64,000 nt of DNA from Hirudinaria manillensis (lineage: Eukaryota; Annelida; Clitellata; Hirudinida; Hirudinidae). Under the pieces are notes generated by a model. The model did not search any database, was not told where the DNA came from, and was given only the letters and a program-made list of their open reading frames with translations. Made by a program: the position numbers and the translations under genes. The stretch spans positions 10,143,680 to 10,207,679 of the forward strand of contig CM067532.1 in the NCBI GenBank assembly GCA_034509925.1, written 5' to 3'. Positions 1 to 13,286 of this stretch are shown piece by piece (the stretch's first letter is position 1; every line of letters begins with the position of its first letter).

Positions 1-2423
1 TTGTAACGACAGGCATTACACTGCAACACTTTCAACACTGCATATCGTGCTGAATGCAACGCGAGACAAAAAAAGAAGAGCCAGAGTTATTTTTTCTTTG
101 CGTGGATGTTTGACAAGGAAGGACATGGATGCGTCAAAATAGTGCTGGAGAAGACCGAATGATTTGGAATGTTTTTGTCATAAACAGCCCATAAAATCTC
201 CTCTCTTGTGTTTTGGCTCCTTGGTGTTCTGTTTATCTGAATAAATAACGATGTTTGCATCCTTGCAAAAACAGTGATAACAGCTGCTGCTGCAACAACA
301 ACAATAATAATAATAATTGTAATATAAATGTATTAATAATAAATATTATTATAATTAATGAATTTTCTAAGGATTTTCTAAATGTTTGTAAGCCTAATTT
401 GAAATGAAAGATTAAAATCAGTCACGCACATCTAAAGAACATCCTACTTTTGCACGAACGATTCGATAAGAATCGTTGTCGTTGTTGTCGTTGTTCACTC
501 TGTCGTTGTTTGAACTACGAGGACATGAAAGGACTTGATGACCTCTCTTGATGGCCACAGTGACTCCATTACATGCCCTGAGGAAAGATCAGGTACTGCT
601 GGCTCCCTCTCTTCCTCCCCTTCTCTCCGTCTCTCTCTCTCTCTGTTTACATATCTTCTCATATCTCTGATACCTTGTGATGATTGAACACACAATATGT
701 TTCATGAGTTTGCTGGTAGGATTTAATGGTTGACCGATCGATGTCCTAATAGAGATTGAAAATGAATAAGATTAAACGCTTGTTAATGCTGCTGAATTTA
801 TCATTCATTTGATTCATTTTCATATTTATTAGCATCTAATTTCAACGGAAAATTATGTTTAAACGTTGGAATATTATCCCTCTTATTGACCCAAAATACT
901 TTCACAAAGCAAAGCACTTTTTCAAAAATGGAGACCCTGGTTTAAATAAATAAAAGTGATGGAATTATTCCAAACTTTTCAAATCGAAACAAAACTATTT
1001 CGTGGAAAACGAAAGAAATAAAATATCGAGGAGACTCACCCCCTCACCGCGGTTCGACCTTTGAGGGGGGGGGGGAGAGAGACGTGGGTCTTAAAGCCCT
1101 TCCGGGCAAGCCATTCAGTCCTGAGTTCGGCAAACAATTGGTCAAAGTCCCTGGGATTTCTGGTGCTTAGCTCTTAATGAGAGGTCGACATTTTATTATT
1201 TCGTCGAGTTTGTTCTACAAATTGGAGTCGCTTTGTTCGCTTCATCGGCCGGTATTAGGCGGGGGTTTGTTGCTTTTGTTGTGTCTGCCTTTTTCCATCA
1301 TCCATCTGTTGCATTCGTAATATATATGTTTATAAAAGATATAAATATAATTATTAAAATAGACATAAATATTCAGATATGGCTTCCATAAATCTTTTGA
1401 TGGATTCCATAACGTCTGCTGTCGTTTGTGGATTTGTGGTTGTTGAGGAATGTCGTCGTCGTTATCGCTGTTGTTGTTGTTATTGTTGTTATTGTTGTTG
1501 CTATTGTTGTTGTTGCTGGAAGGAAATTTACGACTTGGATAAGAATTGAGGTTTTTATTGAAATTTATCTCCTTACATTCTGAGATTCTTCGAACAGTCT
1601 GTGTTTAGACTGGAAAGTCTATTATCGGACCGTCGTAAATCGGAAATGAAATGATGATGATGATGATGATGATGCTTTAATGCGATACTCTTGATCATCG
1701 GTGATTGATAATCTTGAAGGTCGCTCCAATGCCTGTTGTACCCCAGCCAGTCTGGTTGATTCCAAATTTGTGGGTTCTAAGGAATAAATAAATTAGTGTT
1801 TTGATAACGATAAGGTCGAAAATAACATTAATGATAATAAAATATTTCTACTCCCCAAAATGCCCGCTCCAGCCCTGGTACCCCCGATCCACCACAAACC
1901 CCTCTGTTTTCCCTCTCATTGCATATTTACGACCTCCACCACACGCTCACTCTTTCTTCACCGACCGTCGGTGACGATGATGGCGCTGGACAATCGTTCC
2001 GTCAGGAATGCTTCGAATTGCTGGGCACTTCTTCCATTCATACCCGTCGAGGGCTGGACGGAGGGGGGTAGTGGGTGGGGAGGAGTGAGGAGTGATGACA
2101 ATGTGGAGAGTCCCTCGGGTCCACTCGGCTGTTGTTGGTCGTTCTTTCTATCGGGGAAGGTTTTTAGTTCGTTTATTTGTCTGAATTATTCAAGAATGGA
2201 GAGTTGAGCTGTTGTTGTTGTTGTTTGCAGTTGTTGTTGTTGTTGTTTGGACGCTTTGGTCTTGGAATTTCCAAGCCTTTTTTGTTGCCATTTGAAAGTG
2301 TTTTTTTTCTTTTCGGGCTTGTTTTGCATTCCTTTCCACATGACGATGAACGGGCACCTTAGAACAGAGGCGTACGTGTTTACACACGAGTGCCTACCCA
2401 GGCAGGATTGGGTAGAGAAAGGG

Positions 2424-2451
<28 letters not shown>
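2424..2451. repeat. (GA)n microsatellite
   Basis: About 14 GA units, uninterrupted. Confidence 0.9.
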
Positions 2452-2454
<3 letters not shown>

Positions 2455-2570
2455 GGAGTAGAAGGATATGAAAACAAGGTGTCACTCGAGACGTAAACAC
2501 TCTGTCACCGGTTTTGCTGACATTCAGCACCTCAAGAGTAGCATCGGTCAGTCTCTCGCTTGACCACTCC

Positions 2571-2625
2571 CTCACTCACTCACTCACTCAATCACTCACT
2601 CACTCACTCACTCACTCACTCACTC
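2571..2625. repeat. (CACT)n microsatellite
   Basis: About 13 CACT units with one interruption. The same unit forms the much longer array at 5,047. Confidence 0.9.
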
Positions 2626-3112
2626 GTTTGCTCACTCCTCAAAGAGCATCGCAGCGGGACATTTGGACGACAATTCGAAACAACAACGCAACTGTCCGAG
2701 GAGAGGTTGTTGTTGTTGTTGTTGCTGTTTTTGCCATTGTTGTTGCTGTTGCCAAAATCTGGAAACCATCGGTTTTTACGGGAGGTCTTCTTTTTTATCT
2801 CGAGGAATGCGTTCGCATCCAAATAGTGCATGTTCCCAAACCACCCAGCCACTAATCCACCCATCTACCCTCAGTCTCGACCACCCAGCAGACAATCAAC
2901 TCACCCACCCAACCACTCAATCAATCACTGGTTTCGACATTCTACTCGTTTAACTAGTTCACGGATAAGATTTTCGACATCAACTTTTGGACCATCAATC
3001 AGGTTTATGTCAAAAAAAAATGAAAATAAAAAGTTCTTGACGGACGAGAGATTTGCTTTTTGTTGAAACTTCTTGTCACTTTGCACATGGCCTTCGTTAC
3101 TCTTCAACTCTC

Positions 3113-3318
3113 TGTAATTCTGTAAAGATGTAATACTGTAATCCTGTAACGATGTAATACTGTAATTTTGTAACGATGTAATACTGTAATTCTGTAACGA
3201 TGTAATACTGTAATTCTGTAACGATGTAATACTGTAATTCTGTAACGATGTAATACTGTAATTTTGTAACGATGTAATTCTGTAACGATGTAATACTGTA
3301 ATTTTGTAACGATGTAAA
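3113..3318. repeat. 24-bp minisatellite built from 8-mers
   Basis: Repeat of TAACGATG-TAATACTG-TAATTCTG. Each 24-bp unit is three diverged 8-mers of form TAAnnnTG. About eight units with few substitutions; one unit near 3,275 lacks an 8-mer. Confidence 0.9.
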
Positions 3319-4321
3319 ACTTTGTTTTACTGGTAAAAACGATGGAGTAGAAAGTAAAAAAATTTAGAAATTGACGGAAGTACTTTTACTTTCTCGACGA
3401 ATTCTTAAAGAGGTTGGAGGTGATTTGCAACTGTTCCCGCTGTTGCTGTTGTTGTTGTTGTTGTGGATTGTTGGTGCTGTTGACGGCTGTGCCTGAGGAT
3501 GGATGGATGGATACGTTATTGACGTACGTGAAGAAGATAAAAAAAACTATTCCCGAAGAAATTCTTTTGCTTGACGAGTCTCAGATGGAGTTTGTTTCGG
3601 AGTGTTACGTTGTCGATGCTGTTGTTGTTGTTATCGTCTTAAAACAAAAATTATCATCATTGCAATAGCTATAATTAACATCAGCTATATCATCATCATC
3701 ATCATCATCATCATAACTATAATCATCTTCGTAGCCTCAGAAAATCCCAAGTTCTCGACAGCCAAGGCCCATGGCAGAATATTTTTCATTTCTGGGTTTA
3801 AAAAAAATATTAAAAACAAACAAACAAAATTCTTTGTGACTACAATTTCGTGTTTATGGCATCTAGACAGAAATTGGGTCGCATACATAAATACATACAA
3901 ACATACCCTCATACAAACATGGATACATACATGCATATGTATATACACATACTGTAATACATTGATACATTGATACATACATGCTGGTGTAACATAATTT
4001 TCACCAGAGACTTATTCGACCAATAGCAGAGCTCGATAAGCGTGTCACGCCCCTTCTATAAATAGTAACCTTGAAATGTGACCTGCCATTCCATGCAAAC
4101 GATGGACACGATAAAGGCAGTCATAATGGAAATAATAGCATCCGTATCTGTTGTTGTTATTATTATTATTATTATTATTATTGTTATTATTATTATTATT
4201 ATTATTCAGTATATTATTTTTTTTTCTGATGTCATGTTAATAAATATTTTTTTTTATCAGAAAGGCGAATGATTTACTTGGCCCGGAATATCATGGGCCT
4301 TGTTGTCAATGCCAGTCTATA

Positions 4322-4762
4322 TCAATCTGTGCCTTCATCATCTTCCTCATCCTCCTCATCATCATCATCTTCACCATCGTCGTCGTCGTCGTCGTCGTCA
4401 TCATCATAATCATTATCATAATCATCGTCTTGTAACTGGTGAATGACACCAGTTAAATTGAAATGATTATTCATCCATCAAAGGCCTTGTAAACCCACGC
4501 AATAAAGTAATTTTTATTTTGTAAACTCCGCATCATCATCATCATCAGCATCATCATCAGCATCATCATCGTCATCATCATCAGCATCATCATCATCATC
4601 ATCATCATCATCGAGTTGCCGGAAAAGAAATCTTAAACTGCGACTTGTAATTAACTGCCTGCCTGCATTCCATGCTCTCCACAACGGATCTGCCGGAGTG
4701 GTCGTCGTTGTCGTCACCGCCATCATCATTATCATCATCATCATCATCATCATCGTCGTCAG
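4322..4762. repeat. Compound ATC/GTC trinucleotide tracts
   Basis: Three tracts (about 4,328-4,432, 4,532-4,612 and 4,718-4,762) of ATC with CGT and CAG variants, separated by unique sequence. Confidence 0.8.
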
Positions 4763-5046
4763 CATTATTTAATTTAATATTGGCTTAATTAAAGTCAATA
4801 ATGAATTGAAGGCAGAAATGCCGACCGATTCATTGTGTGGCATTTCAACGTTTGCAACGAAACTTTTTTGGTTTCATTGACTTCTAATTGGTTTCTGTCT
4901 TTTCCATCCTTCCATTCTTTCATCCATTCTTCCATTCCATCCATCCATCTACAAACACTCACCCACCCACCTTTGCAAGTACACCCACCAAGTCGCTCAA
5001 AATATTCCATGCAAGTTTCCCAAGAAAGTAATTTTTCCTCTAATCA

Positions 5047-5252
5047 CACTCACTCACTCACTCACTCACTCACTCACTCACTCACTCACTCACTCACTCA
5101 CTCACTCACTCACTCACTCACTCACTCACTCACTCACTCACTCACTCACTCACTCACTCACTCACTCACTCACTCACTCACTCACTCACTCACTCACTCA
5201 CTCACTCACTCACTCACTCACTCACTCACTCACTCACTCACTCACACTCACT
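5047..5252. repeat. (CACT)n array, about 205 bp
   Basis: About 51 almost perfect CACT units. Near-perfect purity suggests recent expansion. The long frame reading THSL is an artefact of this repeat. Confidence 0.95.
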
Positions 5253-5943
5253 CAATATCTCTCCGAATCCATCTTATAAACTCCGTGCTGTTCAGGCGCC
5301 TACTGGAAGGACCGATGCGCGCCAACAACAAGCGAGTACCTGTTCGGCGCAACAGCAACGAGGAGACTTATTGAGTGCCAAAAGTTTCTGCGTGTTGAAT
5401 GGAAACGTTTGCAAAACAACAAAGATACAAAACAAACAAAACATTGTATCCTTGTTGTATCCGGAAATAATCAAAAGGGATTCATTTATCTAGCGGCGAC
5501 TTCTGAATATAATTACGATCTCGCTTAGCCAGCTAGTCGTTTAGCTGGTTAGTCGGTCGACCGACCACTTGGCTAAAATTGGATAATATTTGCGGTTGTT
5601 GTTATTGTTGTTGTTTAATTAGCTCGCTAATTGAACGAGTTGTTGTGCAAGTCGTGCTGTGAACGTGCGTGAACAAGCACAAGGTTGTCGCTGTTGTTGC
5701 TGTTGTTGTTTGTTTGTTGTTGTCGTTGTGAGATGTTGACGGACATCTGCCGAGAAGTTCAGGAAATCGTCGGACTTTGGATTGAAACGTAGTCGACGTA
5801 CTTTTCGATGGAAACATCGTCTGCTGATTTAGAAACTTTTTACTCGAATTAAGAAAACGCACAGATAGATAGAAAGAGAGAGAGAGAGAGGTGAGTGTGA
5901 TTGGCTTCATTCAATGAATCAATCATCAAAAAAAAAAAATGCC

Positions 5944-6031
5944 ATTCATCCATCCATCCATCTACCCATGCATTCATCCATCCATCCATCCATCCATCCA
6001 TCTACCCATCCATCCATCCATCCATGCATGC
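5944..6031. repeat. (CATC)n array with variants
   Basis: CATC units interrupted by CTACC and CATG variants. Confidence 0.85.
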
Positions 6032-6212
6032 ATACCATACATCCTTGGTTCTTTGTCTTGTTGCCGAATAAATTCCATCTGATAATTTCATCTCCCAATT
6101 GATAATCCACTTCAACTTCCTTCAACTTCCACTGACGACGTCTGCCTCCAGTGACTTTTTATCATTTTTGAACTGGGGTCATGAACCCTCATATCCACGA
6201 CAACAACCCCTA

Positions 6213-6387
6213 TTTGTTTGTTTGTTTGTTTGTTTGTTTGTTTGTTTGTTTGTTTGTTTGTTTGTTTGTTTGTTTGTTTGTTTGTTTGTTTGTTTGTTTG
6301 TTTGTTTGTTTGTTTGTTTGTTTGTTTGTTTGTTTGTTTGTTTGTTTGTTTGTTTGTTTGTTTGTTTGTTTGTTTGTTTGTTTGTTT
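6213..6387. repeat. (TTTG)n array, about 175 bp
   Basis: About 43 perfect TTTG units. All frames through it are open on both strands, which explains several spurious long frames. Confidence 0.95.
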
Positions 6388-7018
6388 CATCGCCAATGTT
6401 TACCATCTTTTCGTTGCACATTCAAAATAGAATTTCTAACGGCTCCATTTCCTATCATTGGTTTTGAAATGTCAGGGATTAATTATTAATTATTCAAATA
6501 CAATTTAATTTATTCACGAAATTATTCAACACGACCTAATTACATGGTTTATTAAAATACAAATGAATGTTTTTTTCCATCTGAAGCTTTAGGAAATGAT
6601 TTGTTTACCTTGGTTATGCTTAAATAGGTCATCAGGTTTGGTTATATTTGAGGTGACGCCATAGTTGTTCTTGGTAAAACCGTCAAATTTGCCCCTCCAC
6701 ATTCATAAATATTACAACATTAAACCTAGAAGGGGGAAATTTGAATAAACTACTATTAAAAGAAAATATGTCTACAAAAATATCAACAAAACATTCCCGA
6801 TGAAGTCTCGAAACAGGAAATGAATTAAAAATTTAAACCTCAAAAGAAGCGTAAACATAGCTTTTCTTATTTTTCCACAATTTTTTGTTAAATTCCTGTA
6901 AAAAGTAAAAAAAAAGGCGGAGGGGAGTAGGGTCTGTGCCCATCAACTTGTACTTCCGCCATTTTGGAAATGAGTTTTTGTGGTTGTGGGTCGAAGGAAA
7001 AATGCTATCTACGTAGTA

Positions 7019-7235
7019 TTATTATTATTATTATTATTATTATTTATTATTATTATTATTATTTATTATTATTATTATCGTTATTATGCAAGTTTTCCTC
7101 TTCTAGACTTCGATTTATTTAATTTAAGACATTTTTTATGTGAATTTAATTATAAATTATCATTATTATTATTATTATTATCATTGTTATTCTTATTATT
7201 GTTGTTGTTATTATTATTTTTATTGTTATTGTTAC
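7019..7235. repeat. (TTA)n tracts
   Basis: Two TTA-rich tracts (7,019-7,088 and 7,158-7,235) with GTT variants, separated by AT-rich sequence. Confidence 0.8.
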
Positions 7236-8145
7236 TATTTGGAGGTACGAATTTAATGTCAGCATTTGTTTGGTTATCGTCAACGTCTGCAGAAACACGT
7301 GACCTGCCTCCGGCCATAATTGCTTCATGAATATGCAAATTTATTGCCGTGAATGTTATTATTATTATTGTTATTGTTGTTATGGTTATTAATGTTATTA
7401 TTACCGTTATTATTAATATTTTAAAATGTTATTATTGCGATAACAAGCTATCAATTGTTTTCGTTGCTGGTTCAGAGGATTCGAAGATGACGACGATGAT
7501 GGTGATGACGATGACGACGATGATGGTGTCAGAGGTGACGATGGAGATTTTAAGTCCAATGTTGCTAAGCTGCTTATCAATCATAGTCTGCAATTTTCTT
7601 TATGACTCCAGTAAAACTGGATGGAAGGACAGATGGATGGGTGTAGGGACGGACGGACGGACGGATGGATTGAAGAATGGAGGGTTGAATGTATGGATTG
7701 ATTGACGGATGAATGCAACAGTGAAAGGCAGAAGCAGTCATTGTGGTTTGTATGTGGAAAAAAAAAGATTGTGTATAAAAAATATAACAACCTTAATGCC
7801 ATTCCATTTTCGTAAACAATTCTTTGGAAATAAAGGAAAAATTTATTGTTTTGCCATCAATCATCGCATTCCTCCTCATCATCATCATCATCGTCGTCGT
7901 CGTCATCAAAAGGTCTGCAAGGGTGGGTAAATTTTCCTCACACATTGTTTGCTTCCCCACTCAAGAGCCAAATGGAATTAGCTCAGAGGCAGCTCAAAAT
8001 AAACGTTCTGAAATTCCCAGTGCCATTTTTTCCATGTAGATCGAGGCCATTCTAGCCTTAATGTCGTTTCTTGGAGTATTTGAGGAAAATTAAATGTTTA
8101 AATTACATAATAAAGTTTTATAATAATTAAATATACTATTGTTTC

Positions 8146-8176
<31 letters not shown>

Positions 8177-8215
8177 GTTATTATTATTATTATTATTATT
8201 ATCGTTGTTATTATT
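8146..8215. repeat. (TTA)n tract
   Basis: TTA units with single GTT and CGT variants. Confidence 0.85.
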
Positions 8216-8385
8216 TTTGTTGTTGTTGGTTTTCTTCCATTTTTCTTTTTACGTTTGGCAGTTCAAAGCGTCTCCATAAATCCTCCGATCTGTGATTTTG
8301 AATTTATATAGCGCACAGCACAATGCCCTCTCGAGTTTCTCGTCTTCGTCGCTGAAGGCCAAACAAAGCATCAATTTACGCAAAT

Positions 8386-8469
8386 GGATGGATGGATGGA
8401 TGGATGGATGGATGGATGGATGGATGGATGGATGGATGGATGGATGGATGGATGGATGGATGGATAGAT
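8386..8469. repeat. (GGAT)n array
   Basis: About 20 GGAT units, near perfect. Confidence 0.95.
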
Positions 8470-8635
8470 GCATTGGATGGATGGACAGATTGGTAGAGAT
8501 GCTACAACGTTTGGTGCCTGTGTGAGAAGAAACATGAATATTGTACGTTGACTGCGTTGATTGCACAAATGTTCTCCTGGGTTGATTGATTGATTGACTG
8601 AGTGCCTGTTTCGGGAAGTGGTTGAAAGTGCTGCT

Positions 8636-8721
8636 TCTGCTGCTGCTGCTGCTGCTGTCGGTGGTGGTAGTAGTAGTAGTGGTGGCAGTGGTGGTGATGA
8701 TGATGATGATGATGATGATGA
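8636..8721. repeat. Compound CTG/GGT/AGT/GAT tract
   Basis: Successive runs of CTG, GGTGGT, AGT and GAT trinucleotides. Confidence 0.85.
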
Positions 8722-10304
8722 CAAGAAGGAACAAATGAAATTGAAAGCAAATCATCTGGAAAGGAATAAAAACCATGTTATCCTGGTAGTCCTATCATTT
8801 AATGTTGTTTTTTTTTCAAGAAAACAAGTTGTTGATACCGGAAGCATCGTATCATCGCCATCATCATCATAACCATCTTCAATCACCATCATCGTCGTCG
8901 TCGTCGTCATCATTGGAAGGATGAATTTCCTATAAGAGAGGTAGGCTTTGGAACCAAGTTCTTCTCAACGCTTCTGACTGAGGGAGAGATTAAGCGCTAC
9001 ATAAATTCAATCCATTAATCGATTGTTGCTTCCAGTTCGTCTGGATTAGGGGGATTTTTTTTTTCTTTCACCCACCTGGGGGAGTTTGGGTGCTTGGATG
9101 TGTTTGTACGTGTGCGTTTGTGTGTTAGTGTTGTTGGTTTTGTGCTGTAATCATTATCGACGTTGGTTTATAATCTATTTTGTGATATTATCGATTGTAA
9201 TAATTTTATTAGCCATAATTAAACATTTATTATTATTATTTTTCTTATAACTACAAAAGGTTTTAAACAATAACAACAACGTCTACAATTAAATGGATTT
9301 CAAATGTCAGTTGCCGTCTGGAAAGATGGATGGATGGATTGGATGGATTGGAGCAGTTGTGATCTGTGATCGTGTGAGCTTGTGGATGTGCTTACGTCAC
9401 TTTACTCAAGATCATCATCATCATCATCATCATCGTCGTCATCATCGCTATTATAACTGTTCGCGAACAGTTCTCACGTTTCACAACAAGAACAAGAACA
9501 ACAACAATAATAATAATAACAAGACAAACAACAGCAACAATAGCAACAAGACAAACAACATCAAAGCGGCGAACGATTCGGGAGTTTTTTTTTGACGAAC
9601 TATTCGATAAAATGGGAGAAAAGCAAAACATATTTAGAAAGACACAAAGACACCTACTTAGAAATATTGAGACATATTTACAAGGATCGGAACGTTTATG
9701 GATAGACTTTGAGGCACAATTAGAGGGACATTACCATTGACATTTATAAGCATACATCACTCCAGACATATTCAAACATTCAAAACGAACACAGACAGAC
9801 AGACAGACAGACGGGCAAATCCGAGACTCGTCTGGGGAATGCAAACTGCTTGTTATGGCGTTTCCAGAGCCTTAATGGCTTCCAATTTTCTGAGCATTCT
9901 TGCGCTTTGTGACCAGAAATATTTTCTCAGGAGAAGAGAGAGAAAAAAAAATTGTTCTCCTGTAAATTATAATTACGTCTGTAACGCGGGCCTGTTGAGT
10001 ATTACGCTGTAATTATGATGTCGTTACGTCATTCGGTGGGCGCCACCGAGCGACGAGAGCGCTTGATGTTTTTATTTTTAATTAATTTTTATTATTATTA
10101 TTATTTTTATTATTTTATTAATTTAATTTAATCTTCTGGTCCCTGGAATTGATGTAAATGTATAAGCGGGCCTGGCTGATGGTTTTTGTTGTTGTTGTTG
10201 TTGATTAAACACCCTTTTGACTATCCTGACTCCTAGGGTCGGGGTTCAAGTCCCTCCGGGTTGCGATGTTGTCGATTGACCGTGGAAATTGCTCGGCTGT
10301 TCTT

Positions 10305-10373
10305 GACGACGATGATGACGGTGACGATGATGATGACGACGACGATGATGATGATGACGACGATGATGATGGA
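10305..10373. repeat. GAC/GAT trinucleotide tract
   Basis: Mixed GACGATGAT units. Confidence 0.8.
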
Positions 10374-13286
10374 TGAGACCACCGAGCTTGTAACCCGAGG
10401 CGTCTTCATCTTCCTCCTCGGAACAGTAATTGGTTTTCAATCAAGTCCTTCCCTGAGATTCCATTTCGCCGTTCGCCGGAGTAGAACGCCAGACCTTCGG
10501 ATTGCTTTTCTGGTCGTGATGGTTCCTTTATTATTATTATTACTGTTATTATAATAACAATAATTGTATAATTTAATTATTATTGTTATATTGCTATTAG
10601 CATTTAATGATGTTACAAATGCGATTATGGTATTGATATCATCAAGAAACGTGACCTCCGGGTTAATTAGGGCAAGCCTTCGATACCCAGCTTGTCCCGA
10701 ATTTATGGTGATTTCCTGAACACCACGTGACTTGTTATTGATACGCTTGATTGAAGATTGTGTCGTTTTGTGCAATCGGGTGTTGAATTTGAGCTGTTAA
10801 CAGACGAAGATGTTGTTGTTGTTTTGGTGATTTATTGGAAAATCCTTGTAATTACACTGAAAATAATTGTATTATAATTTTATTATTTTCACAGAATTAA
10901 TAATAAAATAATAAAAATTCGAATTTCATAAGTTAGAGGACGTCTTTAATCCCAGACGACAAAAAAAGAATGTCTTTTTTTTTTTCTATTTTCCACCAAT
11001 CACGTTAAGGCGTTTCTCTCGCCATGGCAACGACGCGGAATAAACAAAGCGAATTAGGATTTTTAATTCTTCATTAAAGAATGTTTTTTTTTAAATATAA
11101 TTACAAATTAATCTACAAAGTAATTTTTTTCAAATCTCGGAAAACCCAGTTTTCATGCAGTTTCGATTTTAGGTGAATTTATAAGTAATGAATATTATAA
11201 TTAATATTATATTATTTATAATATTATAAGAATATTATAATTAAGTTATAATTAGGATTCGCCAAGTCAACACTTAATGCCCTGACATTCCTCCATATTG
11301 GATTAGTTGACAGGTGCCAATCTGGGGGGGTCTACCATCTGAATATTAATGAACCGCATGTTTTATCCAATAAGCGGAGAGTCCACAATGCTTAATCTGC
11401 ATAGCTCATTTGCATAAGTTGATTGTGTTTGGCGCTAACATTAACAGTGTTGTTTGTTTGTTGTTGTTTCGAAAATTATGCAACGTCTTTAGAAAGAACT
11501 TATTTAACTCTCTTTAATAAAATCCTTTGGTTTAAACCGCTAAAATATGATTTTATAAAACAATTATTTAACATTAATACGGTATTACCGTTAATACTAC
11601 TAATAATAATAATATTTCCTGTTACGAAGGTAATATGTTATTGCGACGACAATGCTATGTGTGGTACCAGCAGCTAGATATTGTTCCGTGCGTGCCAATA
11701 CTTCTGTTATTAAAATAATTTCGAGAAAACGAGAAAAACTGACCAATTCAAAACCCCAGCAGCAATTTTAGATAATCGGATAGGGATAGCCCGAGGTCTG
11801 GGTAAACCTTGGTTTACCGGTGGGAATTGAACCCGCCTTCTCCTGGGCTATGGTGGATCAAACAAACTTTCGCCATTGAAGTCTCATTGTAATCGGCCGC
11901 ATAATATATCTTTCCCATGGGATTAAACGACATCATCATTATTACTCTCTCGCTAATCTGCTTGTCCTTCTTTGTATCATTCTCGCTCCTAGCTTTGTAT
12001 CTGGCTTTGTATGGTTGTGTTTACGCACGCTTGTGTGTATGTGTGGCTTTATGAGATTGAATTGGTCGAGTCTCAGTTGGGTTTGATCAGCATTTCGCAA
12101 AGAACCGAGCTTCTGTTAAGAGTGAAATCGAAGAATTGGATCGTCGGAAGTGAGTTGGAGTGAATGAGATTCATGTTGTGCGAGGATTGAAAATGTACGA
12201 GAGAGCACTCCTTCGAGCGCGGCTCTTTAAGTGTTCTAGCCGAGAATTAGAGAATAATTGATTGCACGCTTGCAGGTCCCGAACGTGATTTAGGTTAATT
12301 TCCGGTCCACTTTTTAACCCATTTCGTTATTGAATTGCTCTGCCGACGCCTGGCATCGAACCTGCGACCTTTCGCTCGGTTTACGCCCCGCCTAGACACT
12401 TTCTCAGCACTTTCTGAAAGTCTTAAATTAAGAATCAGCACAGTCTATTGTGTTTATCGCTGATTTATATTGGCACGAAAGTTGAGATAATCTTCTTCAA
12501 ATGGATACTCGCTCCCGCTGGCTGTGAAAGCTAATTCTGTCCGACTGCATTTGTTATTCTAATTGGAGTCTAATTACTCAAATTAGAGTCTCGTCTGGAC
12601 GTCTCTGATCGACGTTTGATTATCTAACAATCGCTGTCACCTCGACAATGGCTTGTCATCCTCTTACCGCTCCTGAATTGCATTCCATTTTGATTCCAGG
12701 TGATGAAGTATTATTATTACTTCTGCTGATGGTTCTATTGTTGTCGTCGTCGGAAGATGAAAAAATTTCCAGTAAAAAGTAGAAAGATCTCTCTAAAGTC
12801 TCAAGCCGATTTGACGTAGCAGTTTTTAAAGTCGTTGTTTTTAGTTGTTGCTGTTGTTTTTGAAGTTTTATTTTCTTACGTCTTACGGATACACACGCAA
12901 TTCTCGCCGCCAACTTCTCTCGAACGGAAGTGAACCTACGAAATAAAAAATTGGAAAATCCCCTACTGCTAAAAATAGAAGATCAAAGTGAAGAAAATTC
13001 AAATTAATTTGAGAAACTCCATTGAAGTTCCAGCGACAACATCCGGGTGAGTTTTGTTCTATTGAAAGAAGAAAGAGAGTCGTCAGGAAGCGGTTGTCTA
13101 TTCTCATCCTCCAATTAGTCGAAAACCCCGTTAAACTAGTCAACGGCTAACCGCTGTCAGCCCATTGTCCTCGGGTTCGAAAACCATACCCCATCCATAC
13201 CCCATACCTACCCATTCCTACCCATTCCCACCCATTCGACAACCACTCTGAATCCGTCTGCATTTGTTTGGAATCACTCGCATGTA

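Larger units (their letters stand above)
1..13286. other. Gene-free 5' region, microsatellite-rich
   Basis: I recognise no gene in this stretch. The long open frames here translate simple repeats such as CACT, TTTG, ATGG, TTG and ATC tracts, or are short and uninformative. Between the arrays the DNA is AT-rich and looks unique. Homopolymer-like tracts include a G-run at about 1066-1074. Motifs resembling a tRNA B box lie near 10,243, 11,823 and 12,352 and may be SINE relics. Part of this region is presumably upstream sequence of the convertase gene that begins at 13,287, but I see no clear core promoter. Confidence 0.6.

Noticed and set aside
3113-3318. Possible CRISPR array
   Set aside because: Units are contiguous with no spacers, and the genome is eukaryotic.
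4835-5374. 179-codon plus-strand frame dominated by THSL repeats
   Set aside because: It is a translation of the (CACT)n array. The short coding-like tail after 5,296 has no partner exon.
6099-6489. Long frames reading CLFV or TNKQ repeats on both strands
   Set aside because: They are translations of the (TTTG)n array.
10437-10775. 112-codon minus-strand frame
   Set aside because: No domain; it runs through a TTA repeat, and its start has no support.
11780-11880. Possible tRNA gene on the minus strand
   Set aside because: Only the T-arm-like part fits. The stem has a mismatch, and no anticodon arm or acceptor stem could be built.
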